Source: Muscardinus avellanarius (taxonomy: Eukaryota; Chordata; Mammalia; Rodentia; Gliridae). From it: a DNA stretch of 64,000 nt. The notes beneath the pieces are model-generated. The model was not told the DNA's origin and did no database searches. It saw only the letters and a program-made list of their open reading frames with translations. Shown piece after piece: positions 45,247-56,809 of this stretch. The stretch lies in the NCBI GenBank assembly GCA_963383645.1, contig OY726566.1:93618029-93682028 (forward strand), in the 5' to 3' direction. The position numbers were made by a program, and so were the translations under genes. How positions within the stretch are numbered: position 1 is the first letter of the stretch; the number at the start of each line of letters is the position of its first letter.

Positions 45247-45341
45247 TTTTATTATTATTATTATTATTAATTATTATATTTTGTCAGTACTGGGATTGAA
45301 CCCTGGGGCACTACTGGGGTGCACCACTGTGGCCAGCTAAT
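45247..45341 (-). mobile_element. B1-dID SINE with large internal deletion
   Basis: A (TTA)n tail and the outer ID half (cagtactgggattgaaccct) are joined directly to the B1 5' end (gtgcaccactgtggccagc). The middle, about 110 bp, is missing. Confidence 0.7.
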
Positions 45342-46733
45342 TCTGCATTACTTTGGAACATGATTAATTGTTGGAGTATTTTCTTTTTTTTCTTTAGGAT
45401 TTGGAAGTGTCAGCAGGACTTTGGTTGTGGTTAAGCCTTTGCCGTAGGTTTAGATCCAGGTGTGAGGACGTGTGCTAGAGGTGCCCCGTCCCTTCTTTTG
45501 TGTGCTCTCTGATCTTTTCATTCTCCCCTATCTTTCCCAGCGTGTTACGTTGTCATCGTGGCTGGCAAGCACCTCGTGACTGGAACAAAAGGCGTCGCGG
45601 TGCAGATTTGGAATTTTTTTATTCAGCATTCTTTCTGATTTTATTTCTTACATTAGCCTGTCCAGAAATAAAGGCTCTTGCTCTATGTTTTCTGATTTGT
45701 TTTACGATAATCTTTAGATTTGTTTTCTATTTATTTTCAGGCTGATAGTGAAATAAACCAGGCATCTTTCTATGAATAAATAAATGCAATAGATGAAGGG
45801 GGGGGCGCCCAGCAATATTCTGATGCCTCCATTACCCAGCTTGCCAAGAAAAACAAGGGAACACCAAATTAATTACTCTCCCAACTCCTGGAATTTATGC
45901 TATTGATTGTATGGTCGTGGGACGTGTTCTACATTCAGAATTACCTGCTTGTGGTGTAGTTAATTCCAAGTGGGATATTTTCAACACGTTCGAATAAGAT
46001 CTGTTAAATCCTTAACCTCTATTCTGTTCTTTTTATTTTTGCACATCGTGGCAATACTCTTCTTATAATGCTGAGCATGTTCTAGTCATTATTTATTAAC
46101 TTTACAAGAAACCATACACTGCTATATAATGCCCATGCTATATCTCCCTCAATATTAACTTAAAAAAAAAAAACAACAGAAAAGGGTGATTTCAGGCTGA
46201 ATAACAAACAAACAAAAAAGACTAAGTTTTAGAATCCTGGATACAGAATTATCTGTCCTTGACTTTGAGAAGAGTAAACATGTTTTTTTTTCTCAATTAA
46301 ATTTCTGCACTTCTTTTTGTGATTTCAACATTCAGACTGCTTCCTTATGAATATGCTCCATTTTGTCTTTGTTCCTTTTTAAATCAGCATTCATCAAACT
46401 TACAGAATACTCCACGCGTGGCTCAGGCGGTCAATGTTAACATACTTTATTCTGTTCTAGCACATTAACAATATGGGGGCGTTGTACAGTGAAATTACAA
46501 AATGAATAAGACATCTCACAATAACCCTCGGGCTCTTGTGTAATAATACTAAAACAGGCGGTGCTAAGTGCCGTGGGGATTCAGAGTGCACGCCTGTGGG
46601 AGAGCCCATCGTCGGCTCTTCCAGGTATGCCTTGTGACTGTTGTTGATGGCCCCAGGAACTAAACAGCCCTGTTGTACATTAGGTACTCAATAAATGTGT
46701 GATTGATTCTTCAGAATTATCTGGTTAGAGCCA

Positions 46734-46925
46734 GATGTGCTGGCACATGTCTGTAAATCTCAGTACTTGGGAGGCTGAGACTGGAGGATCACAAGTTCAA
46801 AGCTAGCCTCTGTAACTTAGACCCTGTTTCCAAATTTAAAAAAAAAAAAAGAAAAGAAGAATAGAACTGGGGATATAGCTTGGAGATAGAATGCTCCTGG
46901 GTTTAATTCCCAGTACCACTAAAAA
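46734..46925 (+). mobile_element. B1-dID SINE
   Basis: gccagatgtgctggcacatg to ttaattcccagtaccac. Its linker holds an A-rich run. Confidence 0.8.
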
Positions 46926-48094
46926 ACAATTAGTTATTTTGAAACCAAACTCTGAAAAAAGTAATTGCTATTTTCCCAAATAAAACTTTAAAGAAACATG
47001 AAATTGGTTAAAGAAAATGAACTGGTTTGTAGATTCTGTTTCACACAGTAGTCCACTGGCAAGTCCACTGCACATACCTAACAGGGACAGAGTGTGTATC
47101 CAACACCATCTTTGCATTGATCAGTTAATATCTATTTTGTCCCTATTCTGCTATGAAAGAGAATTAGAGGTGGGACCCTATTGCCCAGGAGCTAATGTGA
47201 CTCAGTGGCTGGTTAGGTCTGATCTCTGGCACTTGTAGCCAAGAAGTTACTGTAATAAGAGTGTGGCCAGAAGAGAAGAAAATGCATGTAAAATATATGA
47301 ATGGGATATGGCAGCAAAGAATCCAGAAAATTGCTCAAAAGCCAAAAATTGTGTCATTCCACAAACTCTCTTGATCTCCACAGCCTATGTTTTTCTTTAA
47401 AGTTGTTAAAGTTCAAAGTAAAAATAGTGTTCTCGGATCCAGCGGTCTTGTGTTGAAGAGCCCATCCAACCAAGCCTTGTGGATCACATTTAACCACCCA
47501 GCAGCCCCTTTCCATAATTTGAGGCCTAAGGGAGATGATGCTCTCAAGAGATAACAAATATGGTGAGGCCAGATTTGTCGATTAAAAACTGTTGATATCT
47601 CCCCCCCCCCATTTGAACATTAGAAGATGAAAATTACGTTGCCTTTGAATTCAAGGTACCAGGAATGTCACCTTTATCAGCTGACTTTTCTCGCCCTCAG
47701 GAGGGCACGAAGCGGGTTCAACAACAACCGCCTGTCAGTGTTGGGATCCTACGTGTGCACTTTCTGAAAATCAACCATCCTGCTGTGTAATCAGCAGTGT
47801 TTGCAGAAAACCTTAATTCCAAAGTCACATTAAGGTCAACAACAACGTGCCTGAATCTAAAGAAAAACATAACTTTATTTGAATTTGACATTCACTGAAG
47901 ACTATTTTCATTTCTTTTTTTCCTCGTTAATGATTTTGGCAGAGGAAAACAGTACCTGGAACAGTTAGCAGTAGTTTTCTCTCCTCTCTGCTGTTAGCTG
48001 TAGGATCTCATCAATTCTCACCTCCAATTCCTAAAACCTTTTTGTCTAAGTCTCTCTACTTCGAGCTGCTTCCATTCTGTATCATTAGTTCACC

Positions 48095-48312
48095 CACATC
48101 CTATGCCATTGGTCTTGCCAAAGCTCACATCTGATTGTATCATTTTACCTTGTAAAATTCTCCAAGGACTCCTTGTGGTTTCTGACATGAAGTCTAGGCG
48201 TTGGAGGCCAGGCTTCAAGGCATCTGATGAACTGGCCCCTGCCAGTCTTCCCACACTCTCTACCACTCAGAACCACCCTCCACCTACAGCCTCACACCTT
48301 TTTATATGATAT
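48095..48312 (+). mobile_element. LINE-2 3' region
   Basis: Sense L2 ORF-end landmarks: ctcacatctgattgtatcat, aaaattctccaaggactcct, gatgaactggcccctgcc. Confidence 0.6.
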
Positions 48313-48663
48313 TCCCATGGTGAAAGTACTTTAGCAGAGTTGCTTTGATTTTGATGAAGGCCTACTTCGTTTCAATTTCTGCTGTAGTAGCAACCAGTTG
48401 CCTTAGTTGCAAATTCTATTCTGGGGTCAGTCAATCTCCATTGTCAGAAAGGTCCTATTCTAGAGAAGCTGCTGCCAGTTCCCTTGCTGTATCTTGATCA
48501 AAATGCTACACTTTGTCAATCAGCACGTGAATGTCACAATGAATTGAACTGGTGAAATTAATCATTGGTAAAATGAATAGCCGTCAAGATATTCAAATTC
48601 TCTTGTGTAGAAAGGTTATAAGAAGAGTATGCATCATATACAAAACTTATCTCAAAATATTCT

Positions 48664-48765
48664 AGAGGATGGGGGTATAGCTCAGTAGTGAGGGATTAAC
48701 TCAGAGTATATGTCTGGCATGCACAAAGCCCTGAGTTTGATCCCCAGAACCACCAAAAACCATTT
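48664..48765 (+). mobile_element. ID-type SINE monomer
   Basis: gggggtatagctcagtagtg is a tRNA-like A box region and gccctgagtttgatccccag a B box region, followed by A-rich sequence. A short extra segment lies between them. It is a single tRNA-derived unit without a B1 half. Confidence 0.65.
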
Positions 48766-48775
48766 TTTCTAAGGA

Positions 48776-49995
48776 TCATAGAACTGAATATAAAACTCTA
48801 AAACTTCTAGAAGAAAACATAGGAGAAGACTTTTGTGACTAGGAGAAAATTTTGTGTTGTGTTTAGGTAGCAATATTTTTCCTTCCTTCCTTCCTTCCTT
48901 CCTTCCTTCCTTCCTTCCTTTCCTTTCCTTTCTTTCTTCCATTCTTTCGTGGCTCTACCTTTAAACTACGCCCCCAACCCTATTTTATTTTTTATTTTTA
49001 AGCAGGGTCTTGTCAGCTTGCTGAGTCTGGCTTCAAACTTATGGTCTTCCTGACCCAGCCTCCCAAGTACTGGGATTACAAGCATCTGCCACCACTCCTA
49101 GCTACAATTTCTTAAATATGACACCAAAGGCATCATTCATAAAAGGAAAAAAAAAGATAAGTTGAACCTTATCAAAATTGAAAACCATTTTTTGAAAGAC
49201 ATTGTTAAGGTGCTTAAAAAAAGACATTGTTAAGATGGATAAGACAACACAAAGATGTACCACAATACATCTACTTTTAATGTAATTTTTGGTTTTTTAG
49301 ATCTAGAATATTTTTATTGTTTCTACATTTATTTATTTTGATGAAAAACAAATTTTTTAAAGTTGGCCCACTGAGTCCTGGGGAGGATGCAACCGGAACT
49401 CCTGTGCCCTGCTGGGAGGGAAGCAAAATGGCAGAGTTCCCTGGGACAACAGTATGTCAGCCTCACAAAACTAAGCTTATACTGACTCTGTGGATCCAGA
49501 ATTTCCACGTCTAGTTATTTACCCACAAGAAATGAAACTTACGTTTACATAAAAGCCTGTATACATGAAGTAGCTTTATTCATAAGCACCGCTAACTGAA
49601 AAGTAATATCAGGGTCGGCCAGTGAATGCAGAAACCTTCACCAGTCAGCGGAAGGCTACTCAGACGTAAAAAGGAATGAGCGCTAGTGTAGATGGATTTC
49701 AAGTGTTTTATACAAAGTGAAAGGAGCCAAGCCAGGCCCTAAGGCTGCGTACTGTTTCCATTTCTATGGCATTCAGAGAAAGATAAAACTACAAGGACAG
49801 GAAGTAGATCAGTGGTTGCCAAAGGCTCGGTATGTGAGTAGAATCACACGCAAGGGTGATGTAAGGGAATCGGAGGGAGGATGGACAGTTCTCTGATCTG
49901 TTGTGGTTATATAACCCTAGGCATCTGGCAAACTCGTGGTACTGTATGCTAAAGGGGGGAATTTGCTGTAAATTATTATTATTTCTCAATCAATA
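48776..49995 (+). mobile_element. Old L1 3' region, split by a SINE
   Basis: Begins with ORF2-end-like ctaaaacttctagaagaaaa, continues after the SINE with aggcatcattcataaaagga. The 3'UTR-type part at about 49500-49990 has cccacaagaaatgaaactta, gatcagtggttgccaaaggc and ggttatataaccctaggcat. Decayed, no coding capacity. Confidence 0.65.
48881..49106 (-). mobile_element. SINE with (CCTT)n tail
   Basis: About 12 CCTT units stand at the tail side. The first part of the ID half is lost; from ggctctacctttaaactacg on, the ID and B1 halves are readable to ccaccactcctagc. Confidence 0.7.
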
Positions 49996-50013
49996 TGCCC
50001 TTTTAAGATGAAG

Positions 50014-50214
50014 ATGGGCACAGTGGTGCACCATGTGCCATCCTTTGGAGGCTGAGAAAGGAGGATCACAAATTTACCTCCAGCCTCAGCTACTTTGTGA
50101 GGCCCTCCAAAACTTAATGAGACCCTGCTTCAAAATAAAAGATAAAAATATAGGGCTGGGGGTATAGCTCAGAGGTAGAATGCCTCTGGCTACAATCCCT
50201 AGTACCGCAAAGAT
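50014..50214 (+). mobile_element. B1-dID SINE
   Basis: gggcacagtggtgcaccatg to tacaatccctagtaccgcaa. A stray ID fragment (aatagggctgggagggtagt) follows its tail at 50238-50260. Confidence 0.75.
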
Positions 50215-50929
50215 AAATAAATGAATTAAAAAATAAAATAGGGCTGGGAGGGTAGTTCAGATCTGGGTCATTGAACACTGACTGGCTTAGCCTCATGTCC
50301 ACCTGCAGCGAACTGTCCGTACGAGATCAGGCAGCGCACCCAACACAGTGGACAGTGAGGACTTCACGGAGCCAACAGAAGCAGACTGAGCAGTGCCTGC
50401 CCACGCAGGGCGTTGGCTTAGGTTAGGGCTTTGTTGTTGTTGTTTTTGTTGGTTGGTTGGTGGGGTTGGAGGTATTCAAAACGTGTGTGTGTGTGTGTAT
50501 GTGCGCGCACATGCGTGTGTGGTGTCAGAATCTGGTCGGCACCTTGATTTCATTACGACTTAAGCAGATGGCAGAGCTGTAACCCATTCTCAGGTACCAA
50601 GAATTATTCATGTCCAAACCAACTCCGACTTTGATCATGGAAATGCTCCTCTTTCTCAGCCTCACTCAAATACATGTGGAGACCCGAGTCCCCCTCCTGT
50701 CGTGGCCAGTTTCCATGGCACCCTGTATCAACGGGGTTTGAGTAAGATGCTGTCCTCATTTGGTCATTTCCTTTCTTGGTCTGTTCAACTAGGCTGTGGA
50801 GTATTTAAGGGAGCGAATATCTTTATATTCCCTGGGCCTAAGACAATTTCTAATAAATTCACAGTTGCTCAGCAAACAATTTATTTAACTAACAAATTAG
50901 TAGTAACAAATATCATATAGTGGTGATAG

Positions 50930-51112
50930 CCAATACTTACTGTGCACGTGCTAGACTTTACATGCAGTAGCTCCTCACAGTACCCATGACTATGATCCCC
51001 ATTCCACAGATAAGGAAATGGAGGCACGGAGACTTAAAGAAAGTGGCCTGAAGTCACATAACTCATCAATGTCAGAACTGGGAGCCAAACCCAGTAGTTT
51101 CTCACCGAAGCC
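50930..51112 (-). mobile_element. MIR ancient SINE
   Basis: Well preserved antisense MIR: ccccattccacagataagga, agtggcctgaagtcacataa, cagaactgggagccaaaccc. Confidence 0.7.
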
Positions 51113-51504
51113 TCTATGGTGAGGATCTGGGCATCGTGCCAGTCATTTTCATTGCAACATCTGTTGAAAGATACCCTTTTCACACTTTGCACACATGGTG
51201 TGAAAGGAGACTTTCAGAACACATCTATCCCTTTCCAACACTGTATGCTCAGTCAGATCACAGAAGCCCACTTGCTCCAGGTCACTTATTGGTTCTACAG
51301 AAAAACCGATTGCTTTCTGCTTTGAAAAGATTGGCAGGGGGCATAGGGAAAGACTTACGAGGCCACTGTTGCTTCAGATATTTTGGTGCTCCCTTTATGA
51401 AGTTAATCCTAGGGTTATGTGTCCTGTCTAGACATCTTTATAGCCTTTCATGTTCCCTCCAGTTACTTATGAATCTGATGATGCTTAAATGTCTTTATGT
51501 GCCT

Positions 51505-51699
51505 CAGGCGTGATGGAACATGCCTGTAATCCCATTATTTGAGAGGCTGAGATAGGAGGACAACAGGTTTGTAACAGCCTCAGCAAATTAGTGAGACTCA
51601 GCAACCTAGTAAGACCCTGTTTCAATTTCAAAACAAAAAATAAAAAAGAGCTTAAGGTATAAATCAAAGAAAGAGTGCCCCTAGATTCAGTCTCTGGCA

Positions 51700-51700
<1 letters not shown>
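51505..51700 (+). mobile_element. B1-dID SINE
   Basis: tcaggcgtgatggaacatgc to gattcagtctctggcat. ID half decayed (gagcttaaggtataaatcaa). Confidence 0.75.

Positions 51701-51742
<42 letters not shown>
51701..51742. repeat. (CA)n microsatellite at a SINE tail
   Basis: About 21 CA units start at the SINE 3' end; a second CA/CG-rich patch follows at 51756-51775. Confidence 0.95.
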
Positions 51743-51745
<3 letters not shown>

Positions 51746-52509
51746 CACCCATATACACACACACGCACACACATGTGTCTTTGTAGAATGAGGGAATCGT
51801 GTGGATTTTCTAAAGAAGAAGCAGATGAAATGCTGACACCAAAAGACTATAAAATCTTTGGGGGGAAACTTATCCACTTCTCTGCCATTTGAGCTTATTT
51901 GAATTTATCTCTTTCTTCCTACCCCACTCTATTTTCTGACACTTTTACCCCACTTTTCTTGTTTAAAATTTGTACCTTCTGTTTGGCATTAGAGGAGAAT
52001 GAAGTGGGGGTTGAGGAGAGAGAATTCCCAAATACATTACTTTTTAGTTTGGTTTTCCTTAATGTTCTGCAATGTAGAAAGAGTAGAAGTCCTGCATCAC
52101 TTTGAGGACGCAAATCTGAGGCCATATACAACTCAAAAGCAGTTTAATTTTGTGTGGTGAGTGAGAAATAGAAAACAGTTTACTTGGTGCCTTAAAACTA
52201 AGAACTCCCAAACATGAGAAAAATAGTGAAGCCACTTAAGGGAGTGACGGGGGATGCATAAATATACGATGGGCGAGATGCCGTGGCACCTCCGAAATGC
52301 ACTGTCCCCCCTTTGGTCTCTGTGCCTTAGGGGACTCGCTGCCTCTCTCTTTGAGGCCCCACCTAAGAGGATGTGAACACGGCAGCCTGCAGCAGAGTGC
52401 TTGACTGAATTCCAGGTGAACACCAAGTATCTTGGTGCTCGGTCACAAGATCACCGTCATCACTGGAGGGTCGCTTATTAACTGCCATCCCTGTCTCTTC
52501 TGTTTTCAG

Positions 52510-52688
52510 AGTCCACTGTTTCCACTATCTCATCCCTCTGGCAAAGGAGGGGAACTATGCCATCGTCGCCAACGTGGAGAGTATGGATTATGACCCTCTG
52601 GTGGTCAAGCTCAACAAAGACATCAGCGCCATCGAGGAGGCCATGAGCGCCAGCCTTCAGCAGCACAAGTTCCAGTACATCTTTGAAG
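52510..52688 (+). CDS. EXOC4: EXOC4 (Sec8) exon, probably exon 16
   Basis: A 179-nt exon: the final A of the split Arg codon, 59 codons ([10 protein letters not shown] ... HKFQYIFE) and the first G of a Gly codon. It corresponds to Sec8 residues about 783-841, in the C-terminal helical rod, and every residue agrees with the remembered mammalian sequence. Acceptor is ctgttttcag, donor AAG|GTGCGC. That donor is weaker than the GTRAGT consensus and is followed after 28 nt by a long GGGA/GGAA tract. Any single-exon skip here would shift the frame. Confidence 0.97.
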
Positions 52689-52716
52689 GTGCGCCTTGCT
52701 TCTGTATCTGGGAGTT

Positions 52717-52907
52717 TGGGAGGGAGGGAGGGAAAGAGGAAGGGAGGGAGGGAGGGAGGGAGGGAATAAGGAAGGAAGGAAGGAAGGAAGGAAGGAAGGA
52801 AGGAAGGAAGGAAGGAGGAGGGAGGGAGGGAGGGAGGGAGGGAGGGAGGGAAGGAAGGAAGGAAGGAAGGAAGAAAGGAAGGAAGGAAGGAAGGAAGGAA
52901 GGAAGGG
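52717..52907 (+). repeat. GGGA / GGAA polypurine tract
   Basis: About 190 nt of pure purine on the transcript strand. It comprises GGGA units (52717-52765), about ten GGAA units, a second GGGA block (52815-52850) and a second GGAA block. Four or more closely spaced GGG runs occur in both GGGA blocks, compatible with G-quadruplex formation in the RNA. Confidence 0.95.
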
Positions 52908-53484
52908 TGATGGTTTTCCTAATATTCTGCATTACTGAGATGCCAAACTTGTGGAAATAAGTTGTTTGCTAGTTTGTTTGGACAAGATGTGTAGTAGCCA
53001 ACCTCTCCGCGTATGACGAGGTAGATAATATGGCCGCCATCTGCTCCTGGCTGATAGGGAGACACGATCCAAGATAATGCAGATGGCCGCCTGCTGCCTA
53101 CCTTGACATGCCACTCAGGAGATTTGGGCAAATGTGCAGGATGGACTACAAATTAACTCAAGAGGAGCTCATTAAAAAAGAAAAGGGAGAGAACAAACAC
53201 ACATACACCAAAAAAAAAAAAAAATGAGGAGAGAACCCTTAAAAATACTTTCATTGGCTAAAATTATCAGTGGAAAGGGAAATTTTCTCTCCCAGGATCC
53301 ATTCTTGTATAAAGAACAGTGATTTTTAGGAGAGCTGAATCCCCCCAGGTCCAGGGCCAGGCAAACAAGGAAGGGTGTGACAGGTATACCAGCTCAAGAC
53401 ATTTTCTCAAAAACTTAAAAAATACGATGCCAGCCAAATTATTTTGTCAGGCTGAGTTCTGCCCACAGGACCCTGTCATTCTAG

Positions 53485-53815
53485 TAAAATACCTGAGATA
53501 ATTTACTTGTAAAGGCAAAGGATCATTTGGCTCGTGGTTTTAGAGGTTCCAGTCCTTGGTCAGGGAGACCTATTGCTTGTAAGTCTCTCATGGCTGTGCT
53601 AAGTGGTAAGGGCCAGAAATAAATGGCAGAGCACCGTGCTCACCTCAGGGCCAGGAAGCAGAAGGGAAAGAGGAAGAGGTCAGGGTCCCACCCCCCTTGA
53701 ATTCAAGGGCACACCCCGTGACCTATGGCCCTCTGCTTTTGCACCTCCCAACTCTGCTGAGCTGGGGACCAAGCCTTTAACGCATGGGCCTTTGGGAAAA
53801 ATTATCCAAACTATA
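53485..53815 (-). mobile_element. MaLR-type solo LTR
   Basis: Antisense landmarks: aaggatcatttggctcgtgg, ttttagaggttccagtcctt, tggcagagcaccgtgctcac, ccatgggcctttgggaaaaa-like end. Confidence 0.55.
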
Positions 53816-54626
53816 GCAGAATCCTGTTGGAATTTCTAAATATATTCCCTTTTTGATTATTTCGGTTGGTTGAAACATAGACCTGGATGCCAGAAGTATC
53901 TGTATTGTCACATGGAATTAAGCCAGTACAATTCAAGACAATTGAGAAGGCACACTGTCAAAAGATTGTGGCATACTGAAGATGGGCAAGGGTCATACCT
54001 GGCTGGATCATATTTTCTGAAAAAGTGATACTGTAGCGTATCTGGACCTCCTCCCCCCCAATCTTATTTTCCATTAAGTTATAAAGATAAAGATGTGTCC
54101 TGAAGGAGATTTTAGCCCCTGCCAAAAAAGTAAGTGATTAAAAGGCTAGTTGCTGGTTAACCTGAGGGCATTATAAATTTGGGGGCACTCGTAATCTTCT
54201 GTAGCTCAAAGCTACAGTGCCCAGCCATGAAGTCACTTTGCCATGACAACACAGAGCTGCTTCTTTGTTCTGTTTTTTATAAGCCCTGTGCATCAACATT
54301 CACATTACTCATCTGATAAAATGTATTTTCTTAATTATTTATCATAAATTATGATTTCTTATTCTCTACAAACAATGTGCCCCGCCTCGTTGCCTGCACT
54401 TTGAAAAGACTCATTATTCCATGCAAGGCAAAAAATTACACCTGAAGTTATTGGGCTCAAGAGAAGGACGGCAACTCTTGGCCTAAAGCAGTTTTTCATA
54501 TAAATATAAGTAGTCAGCCAGGCATGGTGGTGCTCGCCTGTAATCCCAGTTATTAGGAGGTTGAAACTCACCAGCTTAGCAATACCTTCAGCAACTTAGC
54601 AAGACCCTGTTTCAAAATAAAAGCAT

Positions 54627-54814
54627 AAGCCAGGTATAGTGGCTCATGCTTATAATCCCAGTCCTTCAGAGGTTGAAACAGGAGGATCACAGTTTTCACA
54701 GCCAGTCTCAGCAACTTAGTGACACCTTCCACAACGTAAACCCTGTTTCAAAATAAAAATAAAAATAGGGCTGGAGTGTAGCTTGGAAATATGTCTTTGG
54801 GTTCAGTCATCAGT
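54627..54814 (+). mobile_element. B1-dID SINE nested in a SINE linker
   Basis: gccaggtatagtggctcatg to gttcagtcatcagta, same orientation as its host. Confidence 0.8.
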
Positions 54815-54853
54815 AACACACACACACTCACACACACACACACACACACACAG
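54815..54853. repeat. (CA)n microsatellite at a SINE tail
   Basis: About 19 CA units with one CTCA interruption begin at the SINE end. Confidence 0.95.
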
Positions 54854-55701
54854 AAAAAGTAAAAATGGTTGGAAGCATAGCTTGGAGGTACAGTATCTCT
54901 GGGTTCAAATCCCAGTATAAAAATAAAAAAAAAAATATGTAAGTAGTCTAGCTTTAAGTGTAGGCTCCATGGATGTATTTCTTTTCCTTTGGTAAAAGCC
55001 TTTCCCTTCACTGTAAATAACAGTGCCGATAAAATGTGGTCTTGAAGCAGGATGGGGTGAGCGTGGCAGGAGCAAGAGAGATGCCTCTTTCTCTCCCTTT
55101 CTACTTTGATCTCAACTAAGGGGAGCTCATCCTGAAGGCAGAGGAACCCCGGAACCTGAAGATGTGCCCTGCACTCCAACCCGAACCATAGTCACCATGC
55201 AGGGATGACTGTAGAAGAGGAAAAATAAGAAAAATAGGCGCTCCTGACTCAACCAACTAGCTTCGGGGCTCAGAGGAAAATGCCTTACTAGAGGCCAACT
55301 TTGCAAGAATAAGGAAAAACGGGAAGAAGGAACATTTACTCAGTCCCACATATTTAGAATTAAATCTAACTTTTAAGTAACCCGTATGCGTGTTATATTG
55401 TTCCGCCCTAGCCTTTCTCAACTTCATTATGTGAACTATCCCACAGGAGACCTGCTAGTTTGTTGATGCCCCAAGCTACCCTCTGCCAAATTTCTTAGAC
55501 AAAGAAGACAGTCCTTTAGATGGAAGAACAGAACACCTACGGGACCCCAGCAAGGTCCATAAGTGTCTCTGGGAACTGATCAGTTGGTTCATGGGTGGCA
55601 TTTTCTTCATTTTTTGTTTCTGATGACATTCTCTCTTATTGCTACCTTAGAAATATTCCTCACTTATGGTGCTGAGGTGTGTGAGCATTGTTGCCAGTAA
55701 C

Positions 55702-55917
55702 CCAGTTTTTATTGATTGGTTTTATTTTGGGTACTAGGAATTGAACCCTAGTATTCCACCTCTGAGGTACCCCCCCACACCCTTTTTATTCTTTGTTTTG
55801 TTCTCCCAGAGTTGCTGAGGGCCTCACTAAACTGTTAAAGCTAGCCTCAAACCTGCAGTCCTCCTTATCTCAGCCTCCCAAGCACCCGGATTACAGGTAT
55901 GTGTCACTACGCCCAGT
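55702..55917 (-). mobile_element. B1-dID SINE
   Basis: gggtactaggaattgaaccc ID half, a C7 run at 55770, and B1 half to cactacgcccag. Confidence 0.8.
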
Positions 55918-56412
55918 TTGATTGATTTTCTTTTACTTATCAAGGATGAAGTTTATTACCATCACTGCCAATGCCCAATTCTGTGTTGATATGTTTTTAC
56001 TTATGGAGGTCCCCAATCAACTTTTGACTCAGTGTCCCCTTCTCCGTTCTGTGGGAGGCAGAAGAGAACAAACAGCTCATTGTATGTACTTGAGCTTGTC
56101 TTTGCTCCCCAGGTATCGCTCATAAAGGTAGGAGTTCACTTCCAGTTAGAAGTTTCTAATAACCTGGCATATTCCTTAAGCCCTTGGCATGCTGACTTAG
56201 GTGAATACAGCAGTGCTAGAGCCTTGGACCTCACAGGTTTTGTTGACAACATATAGAACCTTCTAGAACAATGTAGAACAATTCTGAAGCTATGGAAAGA
56301 GGAGCTGGTGCAGCCAGCAGATGTGTTCTTTCTGTGGAGGGCGAGAAGAGCACGTTCCTGTGTGCGGGTTTCTGCCAGATGCTGCTGACCTGTCTTCTCT
56401 TTTCTCCCCCAG

Positions 56413-56572
56413 GCCTGGGCCACCTCATCTCCTGCATCCTCATTAACGGTGCCCAGTACTTCCGGCGCATCAGTGAGTCCGGCATCAAGAAAATGTGCAG
56501 GAACATTTTTGTTCTCCAGCAAAATTTGACCAACATCACCATGTCGCGGGAAGCAGACCTGGATTTTGCAAG
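56413..56572 (+). CDS. EXOC4: EXOC4 (Sec8) exon, probably exon 17
   Basis: A 160-nt exon: 2 nt completing Gly, 52 codons ([10 protein letters not shown] ... READLDFA) and AG of the next Arg. It matches Sec8 at about residues 843-895, including [20 protein letters not shown]. Acceptor is a strong tract (cttctcttttctcccccag), donor AAG|GTAGGA. The remaining about 79 residues of Sec8 must be encoded beyond this window; no such exon was found down to 64000. Confidence 0.97.
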
Positions 56573-56809
56573 GTAGGAGGGAAGATAGGGCTTACCTTCT
56601 CCTCCCAAAGCCAAGACTCGCTGTGAAGTGGTTTTTAATGGATTCTTGGTACTGAAAAAGCTTATTTTAAAAAAATAAAAGAAAAATAAACTGATAGATG
56701 TTTTTAGCTAATGGAGGAGGCAATTCTGCAAAATTCTGTGGAATGTTTAACATCCCTCAGTTAGGTATTTTCTTACAGTCTGACCTAAGTTCTTGCTACA
56801 GAGCTTTAG

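Larger units (their letters stand above)
44627..52509 (+). other. EXOC4: EXOC4 intron 15 (7883 bp), phase 2
   Basis: Complete intron from GTATGA to ctgttttcag. Holds two MIRs, an L2, an old L1, SINEs and microsatellites listed separately. Blocks 45345-46730, 46930-48090 and 50220-50925 show no recognised element, except ggggggcgccc near 45800 and C-runs near 47600. Confidence 0.9.
54513..54935 (+). mobile_element. B1-dID SINE split at its linker
   Basis: B1 half 54513-54622 (gtcagccaggcatggtggtg ... cctgtttcaaaataaaagc) and ID half 54866-54935 (ggttggaagcatagcttgga ... gttcaaatcccagtata) surround a second complete SINE with a CA array. Confidence 0.75.
52689..56412 (+). other. EXOC4: EXOC4 intron 16 (3724 bp), phase 1
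   Basis: From GTGCGC to ctcccccag. Holds the purine tract, one MaLR LTR and several SINEs. Blocks 52910-53480, 53820-54510 and 54940-55700 show nothing recognisable. Confidence 0.9.

Noticed and set aside
52574..52960. 128-codon frame starting inside exon 16 and running into Gly/Lys/Glu repeats
   Set aside because: It reads through the exon 16 donor into the GGGA/GGAA intronic tract. The Sec8 reading frame leaves at 52688 by splicing.
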